From NCBI GenBank assembly GCA_963791235.1, contig CAWBRW010000021.1, positions 158,519-222,518 of the forward strand: 64,000 nucleotides of DNA, in the 5' to 3' direction. Shown piece by piece: positions 53,151 to 62,563 of the stretch. The position numbers were made by a program, and so were the translations under genes. A model generated the notes under the pieces. It ran no database searches. It saw only the letters and a list, made by a program, of their open reading frames with translations, and had not been told where the DNA came from. Each line of letters begins with the position of its first letter. The stretch's first letter is position 1. The stretch comes from JALORV01 sp963791235 (GTDB lineage: Bacteria > Pseudomonadota > Gammaproteobacteria > Burkholderiales > Burkholderiaceae_F).

Positions 53151-53204
53151 CGGCCGCCAGTACCGGACACCGGGAGGTGGCGGACAGTTTCATGGTTAGC
53201 GGAC
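53151..53204 (+). repeat. Dispersed element, copy 21 (lengthened)
   Basis: Starts CGGCCGCCAGTACCGGAC and ends ATGGTTAGCGGAC, 54 nt. The only copy found beyond 33 kb. Confidence 0.55.
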
Positions 53205-53273
53205 AAATGCTGCGCGATGAGAGCCGATTCCTACGGTAGAGACGGGCGCGGCGCTTGCATGTAGGCTGCCTCG

Positions 53274-54294
53274 ATGCGCAAGACTCGTGCAACGCTGGCT
53301 CTGCAGGGCGGCGGATCCCATGGCGCGTTCACCTGGGGCGTGCTCGATCAACTGCTGGAAGACGGGCGCGTCGACATGGAAGCGGTCAGCGGCGCGAGTG
53401 CCGGCGCCATGAATGCGGTGGCGCTCGCCTACGGCGACCTGCTCGGCGGTCGAGACGGTGCGCGGCAGGCGCTGAAGGACTTCTGGGACGCGGTCGCGGC
53501 CGGCGCACCGTCGAACTTCATTCCGATCGACTGGTCGCAGTCGGACGGACTGCAGGTGAAACCGACGCCGGCGTTCAGTGCGTTTCTGTCGATGGTGCGA
53601 TTCTTCGCGCCGTATCAGTTGAACCCCTTCGACCTCAATCCGCTGCGCGACATACTCGCCAGCGCAAATCGACTTCGACCGCCTGCGGACCCAGTGCAGA
53701 CTCGACCTCTTCATCGCGACGACGCGCGTCAGCACCGGCACGCTGCGCCTGTTCCGCACGCGTGAGCTCTCGTTGGAGGTGCTGCTCGCGTCGGCCTGCC
53801 TGCCTGCCCTGCACAAGACGGTGATGATTGACGGCGAGGGCTATTGGGATGGGGGTCTGACAGCGAATCCGCCGCTCTATCCCTTACTGCACGAATGTAA
53901 AAGCCGCGACGTTATCGCGGTGCTGCTGCATCCCTGTCGCTGGCCGGAAGCGCCGACGACCGCCAGCGAAATTTCGCAGCGGCTCACCGAGATCAGCTTT
54001 GGCGCCGCGTTCTTCAGCGAGCTTCAAGGCATCGCGCTGGCGCGGCGGGAAGCGCAGCGCTCGCTGCTCGCCTGGGGTCACCTGGAACGGCGGCTGCGCA
54101 GACTCAACCTGCACGTGATTGATGCGCCCGAGCTGATGGGGACGCTCGACACGATCAGCAAGCTCAATGCGCAGGCGTCCTTCCTCACGGCGCTGCGCGA
54201 CGCCGGCCGGCAGTGGGCCGCGGCATGGCTCGAGAGGAACGGCACTTCACTCGGCGTCAAGTCGACTTACGATCTATCGCGTCTTCTCACCTGA
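53274..54294 (+). pseudogene. Patatin-like phospholipase, frameshifted
   Basis: ATG 53274 reads the patatin N-terminus: oxyanion-hole GGGSHGAFTWG and nucleophile GASAGAMNA (Ser about 43), then an extra G near 53664 (in AGCGCAAATC) shifts it. The next frame runs FDRLRTQCRLDLFIATTRVS, LEVLLASACLPALHK and the catalytic aspartate in DGGLTANPP, to a stop at 54294. Corrected length is 339 residues. As sequenced the Ser and Asp of the dyad are in different frames. Would hydrolyse acyl lipids. Single-gene unit. Confidence 0.88.
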
Positions 54295-54410
54295 CGTGAT
54301 TGCTTTCGAACACTGCCTCGCCAGCCAGCTACGGCCACAAATGCCGCCCCGGACGATGGGGATTCGCCGCAAGGCAGACGCTCCGGAAGACGGGAAGACA
54401 GGCAAGCTGC

Positions 54411-55200
54411 TCAAGCAGAGGGCCTGAACTTGTCGCGCAAGGCCTGGGTCGCGGTCCGGAACAATCCGAGGTCGCTGCCGACGGCGATGAAGTCGACTCC
54501 CCATTCGATATAGCGGCGCGCATCGGCCTCGACCGGTGCGAGGATTCCGCTGGCCTTGCCGGCGGCCCGTGCGCGCTCGAAGATGTGGCGGATCGCCTGC
54601 TGCACGTCGGGCTGCGCGGCGTTGCCCAGGTGTCCCATCGCGGCCGCCAGGTCGGACGGCCCGACGAAGATGCCGTCCACGCCGTCGACCGCCGCAATGG
54701 CATCCACCGCGCGCCAGCCCGGCGCTGCTCTCGATCTGCACCATCAGTGCGATGTTCTCGTTCACCGACTTCAGGTAGTCGGGCACCGTCCCGTAGCGGT
54801 TGTGTCGCTGCGAAACCGACACGCCGCGCACGCCGGCCGGCGGATAGCGGGTCGCCGCGACCGCGCGGCGCGCTTCGTCCGCCGATTCCACGAACGGAAT
54901 GAGAAAGTTGTAGAAACCTGCGTCGAGCAGCCGCTTGATGATGACAGTGTCGTTCCACGGCGGCCGCACCACCGGCGCGCTGGCGCTGTCCTTCAGCGCC
55001 ATCATTTGAGGAATGAGCGTCGTGACGTCGTTCGGTGCGTGCTCGGCATCGAGCAGCAGCCAGTCGAAGCCGGCCAGTCCGAGCACTTCGGTGGTGACCG
55101 GATTGGCGAGCGAGCACCAGCAGCCGATCAGGCGCTGACGTGCGAGCAGCGCCTGGCGAAAGCGGTTGGGGATGCCGGTGTACGGCGCGTTCGACGTCAT
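54411..55200 (-). pseudogene. garL: 5-keto-4-deoxy-D-glucarate aldolase GarL, frameshifted
   Basis: ATG 55200 opens a protein very like E. coli GarL of the HpcH/HpaI family: GCWCSLANPVTTEVLGLAGF, DAEHAPND, NFLIPFVESADEA, GVSVSQRHNRYG, VQIESSAG. An extra base near 54706-54712 breaks it, and the next frame continues DAIAAVDGVDGIFVGPSDLA, SGILAPVEADARRY and VGSDLG to 54411, giving 262 residues. It cleaves ketodeoxyglucarate to pyruvate and tartronate semialdehyde. Last gene of the glucarate operon, 7 nt after tctA. Confidence 0.9.
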
Positions 55201-55207
55201 GGAAACC

Positions 55208-56709
55208 TCACTTCTGAAACGCTTCTTCGCGCTTCGTGCGCAGCGCGGGGAGCAGGACAATGACCAGGGCAATGGCGGAGATGGCGAGCAGCGTTGCGCT
55301 GATCGGGCGCGTGAAGAACACCATCGCACTGCCCTTCTTCATCAGCAGCGCACGCCGCAGGTACTCCTCCATCATGGGGCCGAGGATAAAGCCCAGCATC
55401 ATCGGCGCCGGCTCGCAGCCGAGCTTGCGGAACACATAGCCCAGGATGCCGAAGAGTGCCATCAGGTAGATGTCGAACTGCGCGTTCGACAGGCTGAACA
55501 CGCCGATCGCGCAGAACACGAGGATCGCCGGGAACAGCAGGTGATACGGCACCGAGATCATCTTCACCCAGATGCCGATCAGCGGCAGGTTGAGCACCAG
55601 CAGGAACAGGTTGCCGATCCACATCGACACGACGAGTCCCCAGAACAGCGCCGGGTTGCTCGACCATCACACCCGGCCCGGGCTGGATGCCGTGCATGAT
55701 CAGCGCGCCGATCATCAGTGCCATCACCGGGTTCGACGGAATGCCGAGCGTGAGCATCGGAATGAACGACGCCTGGGCGCCGGCGTTGTTGGCCGACTCC
55801 GGCCCGGCGACGCCCTCGATCGCGCCCTGCCCGAACTCGGCCGAGTGGCGCGACACCTTTTTCTCCAGCGAGTACGCAGCGAACGATGAAAGCATCGCGC
55901 CGCCGCCCGGCAGGATGCCGAGGAACGAACCCGATGTCGTCCCGCGCAGGATCGGCGCGACCATGCGCTTGAAGTCCTCGCGCGACGGCATCAGGCCGGT
56001 CGACCTTGGTCAGCGCCAGCGAGCGCGGCGATTCGTCCTCCAGATTGGCGATGATCTCGCCGAGGCCGAACACGCCCATCGCGACCACGACGAAGCTCAC
56101 GCCGTCGAGCAGTTCCGGCCGATCGAAGGAGAAGCGGGCCGTGCCCGAATTGACGTCGGTGCCGATCAGGCCCAGCAGCAGGCCGAGCACGATCATGCCG
56201 ATCGCGTGCAGCAGCGAGCCGCTGGCCAGCACGATCGAGGCGACCAGGCCCAGGACCATCAGCGAAAAGTAGTCCGCAGGCCCGAAACTGAGCGCAATCT
56301 CCGACAGCGGCGGCGCCGCCAGCGCGATCAGGAAGGTGCAGACCGTGCCGGCGAAAAACGAGGCGATCGCGGCCGTGGCCAGCGCCACGCCCGCCCGGCC
56401 CTTGCGCGCCATCTGGTAGCCGTCCAGCGCCGTCACCACGGACGAGGACTCGCCGGGCAGGTTCACGAGGATCGCCGTGGTCGAGCCCCCGTACTGCGCG
56501 CCGTAGAAGATTCCGGCCAGCATGATCAGCGCGGTGACCGGTGGCAGCCCGAACGTGACCGGCAGCAGCATCGCGATGGTCGCGACCGGACCCAGGCCCG
56601 GCAGCACTCCGATGGCGGTGCCCAGCAATACGCCCAGCAGGCAATAGAAGATGTTGGCCCAGCTCGCCGCCGTCGAGAAACCGAGCGCAAGATGTTCGAG
56701 CAGTTCCAT
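55208..56709 (-). pseudogene. tctA: Tripartite tricarboxylate transporter large subunit TctA, frameshifted twice
   Basis: ATG 56709 opens TctA: GVLPGLGPVATIAMLLP, FYGAQYGGSTTAILVNLPGE, DGYQMARKGRAG. Two extra bases, near 55996 and 55650, split it; the pieces continue GTTSGSFLGILPGGGAMLSS, GPESANNAGAQASFIPMLTL and LGCEPAPMMLGFILGPMMEE. Corrected length is 499 residues, typical, with about 11 or 12 membrane helices. It would carry the glucarate delivered by the TctC protein. 10 nt separate it from tctB. Confidence 0.9.
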
Positions 56710-56718
56710 CGCCTGGCC

Positions 56719-57184
56719 TCACCCAGCGAACCAGGGCCCGAGCAGCGGCAGGGGCAGGCCGAGTCCCTTGACGAACACCAGCGCACAGAAGGCGATGAGA
56801 GCCAGCATCAGCACACTGGCACGCCACTCGAGTCGGAATCGCGCACTCGCCGACGCGCTGACCAGAATGAGTGCGACGAGCGCGGGAACGAGTCCCGCCG
56901 GGCGCAGCAGCAGTCCGAACAGCACTGTGCCTGCCGTGACGAGGGCCGCGCCCTTCCAGGCAATCGCTCCGATCGGCGCTGCCGTCACTGAAGAACGAGC
57001 GCACGAGCGACGCGATGCCGATGAGCAGCAGCAACGACCCCAGCGCGGTCGGAAAGTAGCCGGGCCCCATGCGCGATGCCGACCCCATGCCGTAGTCCCA
57101 CGCCATCAGGATCGCGGTCAGGCCGAAGCCGGCATACAACAGCCCCGCGCCAAAGTCCTTCGGGCTGCGGATGCGGAGCAACAT
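56719..57184 (-). pseudogene. tctB: Tripartite tricarboxylate transporter small subunit TctB, frameshifted
   Basis: ATG 57184 reads DFGAGLLYAGFGLTAILMAW and RMGPGYFPTALGSLLLLIGI, typical of TctB. An extra base near 56985-56992 shifts the frame, and the next frame gives WKGAALVTAGTVLFGLLLRP and SVLMLALIAFCALVFVKGLG to the stop at 56719. Corrected length is 154 residues with four helices. Small membrane subunit of the importer. Confidence 0.85.
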
Positions 57185-57237
57185 CGGTTCTCCCCTGGCG
57201 CCCGGCTCTGACGGCCGCGGTCGCCGTTGTCAACGCG

Positions 57238-58576
57238 TCATCGGACCAGGCAGGGCCGCTTGCGATCGAACTTCCACCCCGGGATCAGGAACTGCATCGC
57301 CGCCGCGTCGTCGCGCGCACCGAGGCCGTGCTCCAGGTACAGGCGATGCGCCCGCTCGACTTCGCCTTCGTCGAGTTCAATGCCGAGCCCGGGCTTGTCG
57401 GGCAGCGCGATGCGTCCGCCTGCGATACGCAGCGGTTCCTGCGTCAGCCGCTGGCCGTCCTGCCAGATCCAGTGCGTATCGATGGCAGTGATCGGGTCGG
57501 GCGCTGCCGCCGCGACGTGCGTGAACATCGCCAGCGACACGTCGAAGTGATTGTTCGAGTGCGAGCCCCAGGTCAGGCCCCAGTCGCTGCACAGCTGAGC
57601 AACGCGCACCGATCCCTGCATCGTCCAGAAGTGCGGATCGGCGAGCGGAATGTCGACCGCGTGCAGCTGCAGTGCGTGGACCAGCTCGCGCCAGTCGGTC
57701 GCGACCATGTTGGTCGCCGTCGGCAAGCCGGTCGCCCGCCGGAACTCTGCCATCACCTCGCGGCCCGAGTAGCCGTTTTCCGCGCCGCACGGGTCTTCGG
57801 CATACGCGAGCACGCCGTGCAGGTTGCGGCACAGGCGGATCGCTTCGGCGAGTGACCAGGCGCCGTTCGGGTCGAGCGTGACGCGTGCCTCGGGAAAGCG
57901 TTCGGCCAGTGCCGTCACGGCTTCGACTTCGGCCTCCCCGCTGAACACGCCGCCCTTGAGCTTGAAGTCGGCAAAGCCGTAGCGCGCGTGCGCGGCTTCG
58001 GCGAGGCGCACGACCGACTCCGGCGTCAGGGCGGCTCGTGCCGCAGGCGCAGTCCAGTCGTCCGATGCGTCGGCGTCTGCGACGTACGCAAGATCGGTGC
58101 GCCGCCGGTCACCGATGTAGAAGAGATACCCCAGCACCGGCACCTCGCGGCGCTGGACGCCATTGCCGAGAAGTGCCGCCACCGGCACCTCGAGATGCTG
58201 GCCGAGCAGGTCGAGCAGCGCCGATTCGAGGGCGGTCACTGCATGCACGGTGGTGCGCAGGTCGAAGGTCTGTTCCCCGCGGCCGCCGGCATCACGATCG
58301 GCGAATCGCTTGCCGCACTTCGTTGAGCACGGTCTGCACGTCGCCGATCGAGCGGCCGACGACGATCGGGCGAGCGTCTTCCAGTGTCTGGCGGATGTTC
58401 TCGCCGCCCGGCACCTCGCCCACGCCGGTGCGGCCCGCGCTGTCGGTGACGACGACGAGATTGCGCGTGAAAAACGGCCCGTGCGCGCCGCTCAGGTTGA
58501 GCAGCATGCTGTCGCGCCCCGCCACCGGGATCACGCGCATCCCGGCGACTCTGGGCGTTCCGCGCACGGCACTCAT
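57238..58576 (-). pseudogene. gudD: D-glucarate dehydratase GudD, frameshifted
   Basis: Starts at ATG 58576, giving the same 13-residue lead as E. coli GudD, and reads VIPVAGRDSMLLNLSGAHGP and GVGEVPGGENIRQTLEDARP. One extra A near 58306 breaks the frame inside RQAFADRDAGGRG. It resumes with TFDLRTTVHAVTALESALLD, FKLKGGVFSG, DPNGAW, EDPCG and SHSNNHFD (enolase-superfamily metal and acid/base residues) to 57238, 445 residues corrected. It dehydrates D-glucarate and idarate to 5-keto-4-deoxyglucarate, the substrate of GarL. Confidence 0.93.
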
Positions 58577-58611
58577 CGACGCTGCCCCGTCCATCGTGGC
58601 CGCGGCTCGGC

Positions 58612-59583
58612 CTATTCGAGCGTGATCTTGCCGACCTCGATCACCTGCTTCCAGCGCTCGAGTTCCTTCGCCTGGAACGCCGCCATCTGTTCTGGCGTGT
58701 TGGCGACGATCTCGAAGCCGAGGTCCTCCATCCGCTTGCGGGTCTCGGGATCATTCAGCGCCGCGACGATGGACTCGTTGAGTTTCTTCTTCACGTCGGC
58801 GGGCAGGCCTTTCGGGCCGGCAACCGCCTGCCACGAATAGACGTCGACACCCTGCACGCCGGACTCGGCCAGCGTCGGCACCTGCGGCAGCTGCGGCGAG
58901 CGCTTGTCGCTGGTGATCGCGAGCGCCTTGAGCTTGCCCGCCTTGATGTGGCCGATCACCGCGTTGATGTTCTGGAACGACACGTCGGCATGCCCGGCCA
59001 GCAGGTCGGTGATCGCCGGCGCGCCCCCCTTGTACGGAACGTGGATGCCGCTGGTGCCCGTCTTCTGCCAGAAGAGCGCCGCCGTCAGGTGATCCGACGA
59101 GCCGGCGCCGGAAGTTGCGAAAGTGATCTTCTCGGGCTGCTTCTTCAGCAGCGCGACGAACTCCGCGACCGAGCTGGCGGGAAAGTCGGGCCGCGTGACG
59201 AGCACGTTGGGCGCACGAACTGCGACCGTGATCGGATCGAGATCCTTCACCGGGTCGTAGGACAGCTTCTTCTGGATGAACGGGTTCACCGCGTACACGC
59301 CGATCGACGCAACCAGGAACGTGTAGCCATCCGGCGCTGCGTTCTTCACGGCAGTGGCACCGATGGCACCCGTGGCGCCGGCACGGTTGTCCACCACGAA
59401 CGGCTGACCGAGCCTTTCCTGCAGCTTGGGTGCAATGGCGCGGGCCACCATGTCCGTCGAGCCGCCCGGCGGGAACGGCACGATGATGGTGACGGGCTTT
59501 TCCGGATAAGCGGCCAGCGCCGGTCCGAAACACGACAGCAGGCCGAGCGACGCCACGGCCAGGGCGCGCAACGATGTCTTCAT
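58612..59583 (-). CDS. tctC: Tripartite tricarboxylate transporter receptor (Bug/TctC family)
   Basis: 323 residues with a signal peptide (SLRALAVASLGLLSCFGPALA). The Bug-family core is clear: PVTIIVPFPPGGSTDMVARA, GATGAIGATAVKNAAPDGYT, HVPYKGGAPAITDLLAGHAD, LAITSDKRSPQLPQVPTLAESG (split here). It captures a dicarboxylate-like solute in the periplasm; operon position with gudD and garL points to glucarate. First gene of the operon, divergent from its LysR, and the only operon gene with no frameshift. Confidence 0.93.
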   Translation of the reverse strand: MKTSLRALAVASLGLLSCFGPALAAYPEKPVTIIVPFPPGGSTDMVARAIAPKLQERLGQPFVVDNRAGATGAIGATAVKNAAPDGYTFLVASIGVYAVNPFIQKKLSYDPVKDLDPITVAVRAPNVLVTRPDFPASSVAEFVALLKKQPEKITFATSGAGSSDHLTAALFWQKTGTSGIHVPYKGGAPAITDLLAGHADVSFQNINAVIGHIKAGKLKALAITSDKRSPQLPQVPTLAESGVQGVDVYSWQAVAGPKGLPADVKKKLNESIVAALNDPETRKRMEDLGFEIVANTPEQMAAFQAKELERWKQVIEVGKITLE

Positions 59584-59743
59584 GGGGTGTCTCCTGAGGA
59601 CGGGTTGCCGGCCATCGGCGCTCTTGCGGCGCAAGTTCTCAGGCCGGGAATCGAACGCAGCCTAGGCCTCAGCGATATGTTCGTCCAATATATTATTTAG
59701 CTGTTTGTGATTCGAATTCGATATCAATGCCCGGAGGCGCTCG
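59584..59743. promoter_or_regulatory. Divergent promoter region of the glucarate operon and its LysR
   Basis: 160 nt between divergent start codons, with a notably AT-rich core (59670-59730). It contains ATAT-N11-ATAT (around 59677-59695) and a TTCGAA palindrome (about 59710-59717), candidates for LysR binding. Not assignable further. Confidence 0.4.
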
Positions 59744-60646
59744 ATGGAACTGAGATCGCTGCGTTACTTCGTCGTCCTCGCCGAGGAACTGCATTTCGGG
59801 CGAGCCGCCCGCAGGCTTGCCATCACGCAGCCACCGCTGTCGATCGCGATCCGGAACCTCGAGAACGAGCTCGAGGTGCAACTGCTCGTGCGGGATAGGC
59901 GGCAGGTGTCGCTGACGGACCCCGGACGGGCGTTCCTGGAACAGGCGCGCGTCGTTCTCGCGCGGGCTTCCGACGCGGTCGAAATCGCGCGGGCCGCCAG
60001 CCGCGGCGAAGCCGGCCGACTTGCCATCGGATTCATGTCGGCGAGCATCTACACGGTGCTGCCGCTGGCGCTGCGCGAGTTCGCGTCGAGTCATCCGGGC
60101 GTGCGGCTCGAACTGCGCGAGCTCACATTGCCGCAGCAGTTCGCCGCGCTGGAGAAGGGCGATATCCACGTCGGCTTCATCCGGCCCCAGCCGATGGAGG
60201 CGGAGTTCTCGTCCGCGATCCTGCTGCACGAGCCGCTGGTGGCCGCGCTTCCCTCCGGCCATCCCCTCACTCGGAACCGCCGCGTTCGCGCGCAGGCCCT
60301 AGCGCGCGAGCCGTTCGTAATGTTCCAGCGCTCGCCCGGACTCGTCCTGCACGACATCGTTCTGAAGTTCTGCCTGCAGCAGGGCTTTTCGCCCCGGGTG
60401 GTGCAGGAAGCGAGCCAGACCCACGCGGTAGTCGGCCTTGTCTCTGCCGGAATCGGCGTTGCGCTCGTGCCTGCTTCCGCCGAGGAGATCCGGCTAAGGG
60501 GCGTCGAGCTGCGACCGCTTGCTGAGCGGCCGCCACAGGTTGGCACCGCGCTGGCGTGGCGAAGCGACGAAAATTCGCCCGCTCTGAAGGCGTTCATAAC
60601 GACAACGAAGTTCGTCGCGCGCCGGAAGCAGTCCGGACAAATTTGA
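59744..60646 (+). CDS. LysR-family regulator of the glucarate operon (inferred)
   Basis: 300 residues. HTH (LHFGRAARRLAITQPPLSIA, IRNLENELEVQLLVRDRR) and a LysR substrate domain (GFMSASIYTVLPLALREFAS, GDIHVGFIRPQPMEAE, GIGVALVPASAEEI) in the CbnR/BenM-like class, which commonly senses aromatic or dicarboxylate ligands. Divergent from tctC by 160 nt. Glucarate or its ketodeoxy product is the natural guess for the inducer. Intact, unlike most of its presumed targets. Confidence 0.9.
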   Translation: MELRSLRYFVVLAEELHFGRAARRLAITQPPLSIAIRNLENELEVQLLVRDRRQVSLTDPGRAFLEQARVVLARASDAVEIARAASRGEAGRLAIGFMSASIYTVLPLALREFASSHPGVRLELRELTLPQQFAALEKGDIHVGFIRPQPMEAEFSSAILLHEPLVAALPSGHPLTRNRRVRAQALAREPFVMFQRSPGLVLHDIVLKFCLQQGFSPRVVQEASQTHAVVGLVSAGIGVALVPASAEEIRLRGVELRPLAERPPQVGTALAWRSDENSPALKAFITTTKFVARRKQSGQI

Positions 60647-60741
60647 GCGGCCGGCTCAGACTGCGAGGTGGTGTTCTCGACCCTGAGGCGGGAAGCAGGC
60701 GTCCAAAGCAAGGTATTCCAAGGCGGCTCGGCTGTACGCGG

Positions 60742-61374
60742 TTACGCTCTCACATAGACGACGTGCTCGAGTTCCGGTCGCCCGAACGCGTCGGCATTGG
60801 AGAGATGCCCATCAAAGGGTCCAACTTTGGTGACACGCTCACCCTTGCGAAAGACCAACTGCAATCGATGCTCGGGCTCCCAATCGCACTCGCACTCGAT
60901 CGAGATGTACACCGCCCGGTCGCCATGCGCCCTTCGGGACACCATGACCACTCCTCCAAAGTGAACCTGGGACCAGACCTCGGCCGCAGAACCGATCAGC
61001 GGCGGAGAGACATCGCTCTTGTCCCAGACTGCGTGGGAGTGTTGGTAGTACTCGAAGACCCACCGCTCACAGAATCGGAGCGATTCAGTGCCCAGGCTTA
61101 GGAAGTTGTCGACAGCCTGCTCAAAATCCTGCATCGCATCGTCTTCGACGTAGCCTTCCAGAACAATCTCTGATTCGCGGCCGGTCATTGGGACAAAAAC
61201 AGGACTGACGCGAACCCAACCGAGTCGGTCGGAAGTGCCCAGCGGTCCGAGTTCCTGAAGCTCCACGTCACGAACTCCGTTCAGTTGCAGGTGAGGGCCT
61301 AACGTCGAGTTGTCCCCGGTGCCTGCGTGCGAGGCGTTGCGGAAGGGAGTGCGAATGGTCGGCGACGTCTGCAA
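60742..61374 (-). CDS. Uncharacterised protein (possibly DUF6985-like)
   Basis: Up to 210 residues; the start is uncertain because the first 30 residues (Ser/Thr/Asn-rich) may not belong. The well-structured part has VELQELGPLGTSDRLGWVRV, EIVLEGYVEDDAMQDFEQAV, RFCERWVFEYYQHSHAVWDK (split) and a conserved-looking end WEPEHRLQLVFRKGERVTKV, GPFDGHLSNADAFG. The C-terminal pattern recalls DUF6985 proteins, which often sit in immunity or toxin contexts. No signal peptide. Stands alone. Confidence 0.55.
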   Translation of the reverse strand: MQTSPTIRTPFRNASHAGTGDNSTLGPHLQLNGVRDVELQELGPLGTSDRLGWVRVSPVFVPMTGRESEIVLEGYVEDDAMQDFEQAVDNFLSLGTESLRFCERWVFEYYQHSHAVWDKSDVSPPLIGSAAEVWSQVHFGGVVMVSRRAHGDRAVYISIECECDWEPEHRLQLVFRKGERVTKVGPFDGHLSNADAFGRPELEHVVYVRA

Positions 61375-61668
61375 TCAGGACCGTCGCGGGGCGTCAAGCA
61401 GCCGAGTGATCTCCATTTGTCCTCCGCCAAGGAATGCTGCTCCCAAGCGGACGGCCGATCAAGAGGTCCCTGACGACCTCAGGGCACTGCTCGGAGTCGG
61501 GCGCGCAATGAGATGTCCATGCGCGTCGACGGTCCCCGGGAGGCGAGTTGCAGACGTGGCTCCCCGCGGTCAAACTTGCCCCATAGCCCGCCATTGCTGT
61601 CCGCCGCCGTTGAGAGACTGGCCGGTCTGGTGGTGGCATGTTCGAAAGCTCGATGCGGAGCAAACGGC

Positions 61669-62376
61669 ATGACTGATTTCGTTCTGGTGCACGGCGCGTG
61701 GCATGGGGCGTGGTGCTGGCGAAAGATCCTGCCGTCACTTTGGGCTAAGGGTCATCGCGCATTTGCCGTGACGCTCACGGGGCTCGGCGAACGCGAACAC
61801 CTGATGTCTTCGGCTATCCCGCTCGCGACTCACATCGACGATGTGGCGGCAGTCATTGAGACGGAAGAACTGACGCGCGTCGTCCTTGTGGGTCATAGCT
61901 ATGCCGGGTTGTTGATCACCGCCGTGGCTGATCGCTACGCCGAGCGCATGGTCCGGCTGGTCTACCTTGACGCCATCGTTCCCCGCAGCGGCGAGAGCTG
62001 GTCGAGTTCCCACGACGAAAGTGCGCGCCAGGCCCGTCGGGCAGCCATCGCGCGAGACGGCGTCATCGCGCCTCCGCCGTCGTCTGCCTATGGCTTGACT
62101 GGCGAGGATGCGGCGTGGGTGGACCGGCGCCAGCGGCCCCATCCGGGCGCTGTGTATGAGGATGTGCTGCACTTCGACGAAGCGCGGGTTGCAGGCCTTC
62201 CTCGTACTTTCGTGGACTGCACCTCGCCGGCACTGCCAGCGATCGAACGTTCGCGTCAGCGAGTGCGTTCCGAACCGGGCTGGCAGGTGATCGAGATCGC
62301 CACCGGCCACGATCCGATGATCAGCGCTCCTGCACAGTTGCTGGACATCCTGGAACAGGCAGGACGTTACAGCTGA
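61669..62376 (+). CDS. Alpha/beta hydrolase
   Basis: 235 residues from ATG 61669 (GGAG upstream). Alpha/beta-hydrolase motifs: oxyanion strand FVLVHGAWHGAWCWRKILP, nucleophile elbow GHSYAG (Ser about 79), aspartate in YLDAIVPR or the later SPALPAIE region, and His in ATGHDPMIS near the end. Closest in look to plant-esterase-like (hydroxynitrile lyase / salicylate esterase) enzymes widespread in soil bacteria. Substrate unknown. Cytoplasmic. Confidence 0.88.
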   Translation: MTDFVLVHGAWHGAWCWRKILPSLWAKGHRAFAVTLTGLGEREHLMSSAIPLATHIDDVAAVIETEELTRVVLVGHSYAGLLITAVADRYAERMVRLVYLDAIVPRSGESWSSSHDESARQARRAAIARDGVIAPPPSSAYGLTGEDAAWVDRRQRPHPGAVYEDVLHFDEARVAGLPRTFVDCTSPALPAIERSRQRVRSEPGWQVIEIATGHDPMISAPAQLLDILEQAGRYS

Positions 62377-62563
62377 AGCCAGTGCGCGTCGCTGGAATCC
62401 GCCAGTTACGGCCGCTGAGGCAACTCTGTGCGGCTGTTCATGGGCGTGCCGCTGACCGTCTGAATCCGAACGGCAACGTCCGCCCGCCCACACCTCGGAT
62501 AGCATGATGGCGATAAACGAGGGTACCCAAGGCCATGAGCTTGTTGCAGACAGTGAGTAGACG

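Noticed and set aside
55687..56991. A 434-codon rightward ORF opposite tctA/tctB
   Set aside because: Shadow of the TctA gene; Arg/Gln/His-rich with no motif.
62410..62461. Possible further copy of the dispersed repeat
   Set aside because: It starts CGGCCGCTGAGGC, but the second half-site is CCGCTGACCGTC, too weak to count.
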